Of a stretch of DNA of 64,000 bases, positions 60,924-64,000 are shown one piece after another. Both the position numbers and the translations under genes were made by a program. Where the stretch lies: assembly GCA_039962225.1 (NCBI GenBank), contig JAMPKV010000003.1, positions 186,001 through 250,000 of the forward strand, in the 5' to 3' direction. Under the pieces are notes generated by a model, which was not told the origin of the DNA, ran no database searches, and saw only the letters and a list, made by a program, of their open reading frames with translations. Origin of the DNA: Microcoleus sp. AS-A8 (GTDB lineage Bacteria > Cyanobacteriota > Cyanobacteriia > Cyanobacteriales > Coleofasciculaceae). Each line of letters opens with the position of its first letter. The first letter of the stretch is position 1.

Positions 60924-62834
60924 ATGCCCATTGATTTTCGTAACATTAACACCGTCTGGGCTTCCATCCTGACGGAAACCCTGAAACGCTTAGGATTGAC
61001 CACCGCCGTCATCTGTCCAGGGTCACGTTCAGCCCCTCTCGCTGTCGCTTTTGCTCAACAAAACGAGATAGAATCGATACCGGTTCTGGATGAACGTTCA
61101 GCTGCTTTCTTGGCCTTGGGAATCGCTAAGGCCACTCAACGCCCGGTTGTCCTCGTGTGTACCTCTGGCACAGCCGGGGCGAACTTCTACCCCGCGGTGA
61201 TTGAAGCCAGGGAAAGTCGGGTTCCGTTGCTCATCTTAACTGCTGACCGTCCCCCGGAACTGCGAGATTGCCATTCTGGGCAAACCATTGACCAACTCAA
61301 GCTATATGGTCATTACCCCAACTGGCAAACTGAGTTATCGTTGCCTTCTGTGGGAATTGGTCGATTGAGATATCTACGGCAAACCCTGGTTCATGCCTGG
61401 GAACGCGCCCTATTTCCGACTCCTGGCCCCGTTCACCTGAATATACCTTTCCGCGACCCCCTCGCGCCCTTACAGCAACTTGATCCGGATACCCTCCCCT
61501 CCCCGTTTGAACTCGAAGAGTTTTTCACGGATTTATCCCATTCCCCATTACCGATTACCCCTTCCCCATACCCCAGTCCCCACTCAGAATGGCAACAATG
61601 CGATCGCGGTATCATCATCGCGGGTGTAGCCCAACCTCAGCATCCCAAAAACTATTGTGATGCGATCGCACATTTATCCCAAACTCTAGGATGGCCTGTA
61701 CTCGCGGAAGGACTCTCACCCGTGAGAAACAATGCAGACATCAACCCTTATCTGATTTCTACCTACGACTTCATCCTGCGTAACCCGAAACTGACGCAAC
61801 CCCTCACACCTAAAATGGTGATTCAAATCGGGGAACTCCCAACGAGTAAGGAACTGCGTACCTGGTTAGATCAAACCCAACCCCAACGTTGGATCATTGA
61901 CCCCAGTCATCATAACCTTGACCCCCTGCACGGCAAAACCACCCACCTGCGGACAACAATTGAACAACTGGTTACGACTCTTCCCCCCATTCAAAAAGCG
62001 AGGGATACTGTTGGCGAATTAACTGACGGGTCAGACCCCTCCCCAACCCCTCCCCTAAGAGGAGATGGGCTTTCCGGCACCCCCTTCCCTTGCAGGGAAG
62101 GGGGCAGGGGGGTTAGGTTTTCCGAATTCGCCAATAACATCGGGAAGTTATGGGAACATCCAACCTCTGGCTACCTAAAGCAGTGGTGTGAACTTGAAAC
62201 CCAAGTTAGGTCAGCGGTTGACCAGAAAATGGCTACGATGACGCAATTATTTGAAGGAAAAGTCGCCTGGTTACTCTCTCAAATTCTCCCACCGGAAACA
62301 CCCTTATTCATTGCCAATAGTATGCCGGTGCGGGATGTCGAATTCTTTTGGAAACCCAACAAGAGAAGGATTCAACCCTTTTTTAATCGAGGTGCTAACG
62401 GGATTGATGGCACCTTGTCCACCGCTTTGGGTATGGCTCACCGGAATCAAAGTAGTGTCATGCTCACGGGGGATTTAGCCTTGTTGCATGATACCAATGG
62501 TTTCTTACTGAGAAATAAATTTGTCGGTCATTTAACCATTGTTTTAATCAACAACAATGGCGGGGGTATTTTTGAGATGTTGCCGATTTCCAAATTTGAC
62601 CCACCGTTTGAAGAATTCTTTGCCACACCCCAAAACATCAACTTTGCACAATTGTGTGTGACTTATGGGGTAGAACACCAATTGATTGAATCTTGGGAGC
62701 AGTTTAAGGAATTGTTAAACCCACTTCCGGCGGAGGGAATTCGAGTTTTGGAGTTGCAAACTAACCGCAACGCTGACGCTAAATGGCGCAAAGAGTATCT
62801 CGTAAAGTTGGCATCGGGTCTTAAAATCATCTAG
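60924..62834 (+). CDS. menD: SEPHCHC synthase MenD
   Basis: The 636-residue ThDP enzyme has ICPGSRSAPLAVAF, the catalytic-type Glu in VLDERSAAFLALG, TSGTAGANFYPAV, DRPPELRDCHSGQTIDQ, and in the C-terminal part NRGANGIDGTLSTALGM and TGDLALLHDTNG with the cofactor-binding GDG-like sequence. It adds 2-oxoglutarate to isochorismate. Two low-complexity inserts, at residues about 207-220 and 369-399, come from repeats. Position across the island from menF, menA, menC and menE is notable. Confidence 0.94.
   Translation: MPIDFRNINTVWASILTETLKRLGLTTAVICPGSRSAPLAVAFAQQNEIESIPVLDERSAAFLALGIAKATQRPVVLVCTSGTAGANFYPAVIEARESRVPLLILTADRPPELRDCHSGQTIDQLKLYGHYPNWQTELSLPSVGIGRLRYLRQTLVHAWERALFPTPGPVHLNIPFRDPLAPLQQLDPDTLPSPFELEEFFTDLSHSPLPITPSPYPSPHSEWQQCDRGIIIAGVAQPQHPKNYCDAIAHLSQTLGWPVLAEGLSPVRNNADINPYLISTYDFILRNPKLTQPLTPKMVIQIGELPTSKELRTWLDQTQPQRWIIDPSHHNLDPLHGKTTHLRTTIEQLVTTLPPIQKARDTVGELTDGSDPSPTPPLRGDGLSGTPFPCREGGRGVRFSEFANNIGKLWEHPTSGYLKQWCELETQVRSAVDQKMATMTQLFEGKVAWLLSQILPPETPLFIANSMPVRDVEFFWKPNKRRIQPFFNRGANGIDGTLSTALGMAHRNQSSVMLTGDLALLHDTNGFLLRNKFVGHLTIVLINNNGGGIFEMLPISKFDPPFEEFFATPQNINFAQLCVTYGVEHQLIESWEQFKELLNPLPAEGIRVLELQTNRNADAKWRKEYLVKLASGLKII
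61543..61584. repeat. In-frame CCCCATT heptamer repeat in menD
   Basis: CCCCATT, ACCGATT, ACCCCTT, CCCCATA, CCCCAGT and CCCCACT follow in seven-base register. They encode SPLPITPSPYPSPH in a linker of MenD. Confidence 0.8.
62028..62118. repeat. C-rich palindromic element, in frame inside menD
   Basis: CCCCTTCCCT (62081-62090) pairs with AGGGAAGGGG (62094-62103) around TGC, with further C-rich flanks. It adds about 30 residues (GSDPSPTPPLRGDGLSGTP, FPCREGGRGVRF) to the linker between the middle and C-terminal domains. The reading frame is kept. Confidence 0.85.
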
Positions 62835-63532
62835 AGCGACGAGCCGAAACTTATTAGACCTCTTGCAAAAGTCTAATTTCCCTCCTTGTATGAGTTCCCG
62901 CTCAATCTCTCTGATATGAAGGAATATTTCTTGCTCCCTGGTGTTAAGGATTGATGCCAGAGGTCTATTAATAGACCTCTCCGATAATTAACCTGAAAGC
63001 CTTCTAGCAAGGTCGCTGAATCTTAATGTCCGGAAATGTCGAATGAATATAGGCAGATCCTGAATCAATAGAAGTAACCTCTGTAGGTAGCCAGGTATTT
63101 GCAGAGCCTATCAAAGGTACTTAACTCAACCTTAACCAGGGCTGACCCCTTCGAGGGCTATGATCTGGACAGGGTGCCGTGTAACTTAATTTCAAAAATA
63201 TTCTCTATCATTCAGCTAAAAATTGCCCTTTAAAGTGGAGAGAAACCGCTAATAGACTTTTAGTCGGCGGCGAAACCCCAGAAGATTTTAATCAACTCAA
63301 ATGAGGCTAAAAAACTCAATATTTTTTAGGCTGTGTAGGCTGAAGTAGAAATTAAAATTTATCGATTTAAGCCGTAACCATGGATTCGGGGAAAGTCCAA
63401 ATTTTAAAAATTAATTGCCGTCATTTTTATCAAAGTTTTCTGATTCTCAAGCCTCCAAATTTATCGTTGGGAGCGGTCAACTATCTATTCTGAGTCATCG
63501 CTTAATTACGTTCTGTAATAACCACCCCAGCC
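62835..63532. other. Intergenic region with IS-end-like palindrome
   Basis: TTAGACCTCTTGCAAAAGTCTAA starts near 62855, and a perfect 22-base palindrome (half-site AGAGGTCTATT) lies at 62959-62980. The shared TAGACCTCT suggests the ends of a lost insertion sequence. No reading frame between them is credible. The rest, to 63532, shows nothing further. Confidence 0.5.
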
Positions 63533-63745
63533 ATGAAAGATCCGGTATTAAAACAAGCGAAATCTTGGGGGTTTGTTTGTCAAGAAGATAATCAGGGTAC
63601 CTGGCAAATCTTACCCCAACAACTCAAAGAAAGATGGAAGATGAGGTTAGTACAAGACAGATGGTTACTGATCGTTGGTGATATCCCTCAAATTCATCTT
63701 TATTCACACGAAGCGATTACTTTTTTAGATCGCCGTCGCCTTTAA
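63533..63745 (+). CDS. Small hypothetical protein
   Basis: A 70-residue protein, MKDPVLKQAKSWGFVCQEDN followed by TWQILPQQLKERWKM and a beta-rich end (WLLIVGDIPQIHLYSHEAIT). No transmembrane segment or signal. I do not recognise a family; similar short proteins occur in cyanobacteria. Function unknown. Confidence 0.6.
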   Translation: MKDPVLKQAKSWGFVCQEDNQGTWQILPQQLKERWKMRLVQDRWLLIVGDIPQIHLYSHEAITFLDRRRL

Positions 63746-63772
63746 ATAAATTCTCTCGAATTCTAGAGAGGG

Positions 63773-63800
63773 CTTTTCCCTAGCTTAAGCTAGGGAAAAG
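63773..63800. repeat. Perfect 28-bp palindrome
   Basis: The half-site CTTTTCCCTAGCTT is followed by its exact reverse complement. There is no T tract after it, so it is not clearly a terminator. A second, shorter CTCT/AGAG inverted pair is directly upstream. Confidence 0.75.
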
Positions 63801-63872
63801 AATCAAAGCTCTCGCTACATCATCCTACACCCCTATTTTTAGACACCAGGGTAGTTTTTTAATATTTAATTT

Positions 63873-64000
63873 TTAATTAGATCGAAGTGATTTAAGTTGT
63901 TTAGACTCATTCGTAGGAATTTCATTTGAACTCGTGGCTTTTTTTTGCAGCGCTGCTAGCAATTGAGCTCTTACCTCTCGTGCCCAGCACTCAAAGTCAA
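63873..64000 (-). CDS. Partial hypothetical protein, 5' part outside window
   Basis: A minus-strand frame enters from the window edge and ends at TAA 63875-63873. It gives DFECWAREVRAQLLAALQKK and a polar tail. It is open over all 42 codons and looks like the C-terminal helix and tail of a longer protein. The family cannot be named. Confidence 0.45.
   Translation of the reverse strand, partial: DFECWAREVRAQLLAALQKKATSSNEIPTNESKQLKSLRSN

Noticed and set aside
1-64000. tRNA, rRNA or CRISPR arrays
   Set aside because: I scanned for tRNA T-loop sequences and regularly spaced direct repeats. GTTCAAATC-like matches fall inside coding genes and lack cloverleaf arms, and the HIP1 array has no spacers of CRISPR form.

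Overview
The window comes from a filamentous-type cyanobacterium. It carries two psaK genes (photosystem I), apcF (phycobilisome core), an unlinked set of phylloquinone genes (menF, menA, menC, menE, menD), abundant HIP1 octamers (GCGATCGC), heptanucleotide short tandem repeats, and families typical of cyanobacteria (Uma2, DUF1816, WGxxGxxG proteins). The genus cannot be fixed from this sequence; a large-genome, secondary-metabolite-rich lineage of the Coleofasciculus/Allocoleopsis kind is an inference.

Bases 1-31,400 look like ordinary chromosome. In order they hold a lytic transglycosylase (cut by the window edge), a pentapeptide-repeat membrane protein, a PanE-like reductase, a cyclase-family hydrolase, a 2OG-Fe(II) oxygenase, a YcjF-like GTPase, a lone Hpt protein, an epoxide-hydrolase-like enzyme, two tandem WGxxGxxG proteins, trpF, tandem psaK genes, a site-2 protease with CBS domains, a lipoate-ligase-like protein, a YbjN protein, a ferritin-like protein, glnA, apcF, a TPR protein, a membrane class III adenylate cyclase, then menE-menC-menA (minus strand) and menF (plus strand).

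Bases 31,500-60,800 are accessory. Three nonribosomal peptide synthetase (NRPS) genes lie on the minus strand but far apart: C-A-PCP at 56-59.6 kb, TubC docking-C-A-methyltransferase-PCP at 44.7-49.6 kb, and C-A-PCP-TE at 31.5-35.7 kb. Read in transcription order they could form one dispersed line: Ile/Val-like, N-methyl-Leu, then an aromatic residue followed by thioesterase release. Between them sit defence and conflict genes: an AIPR-family protein, a convergent type II restriction-modification pair whose ends overlap, a lone protein with a PD-(D/E)xK-like C-terminus, a broken hicA with intact hicB, a ParD-like antitoxin and a DUF4258/DUF2283-like pair. There are also a hybrid histidine kinase, a GCS2-type ligase, Uma2 genes and fragments, and two TnpB elements, each directly upstream of an NRPS gene.

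After the island comes menD, the remaining phylloquinone gene seen here. The men genes therefore flank the accessory block. A striking feature is the set of palindromic repeats inserted in frame inside the NRPS genes and menD. They fall in linkers and add stretches of foreign-looking residues without breaking the reading frame.
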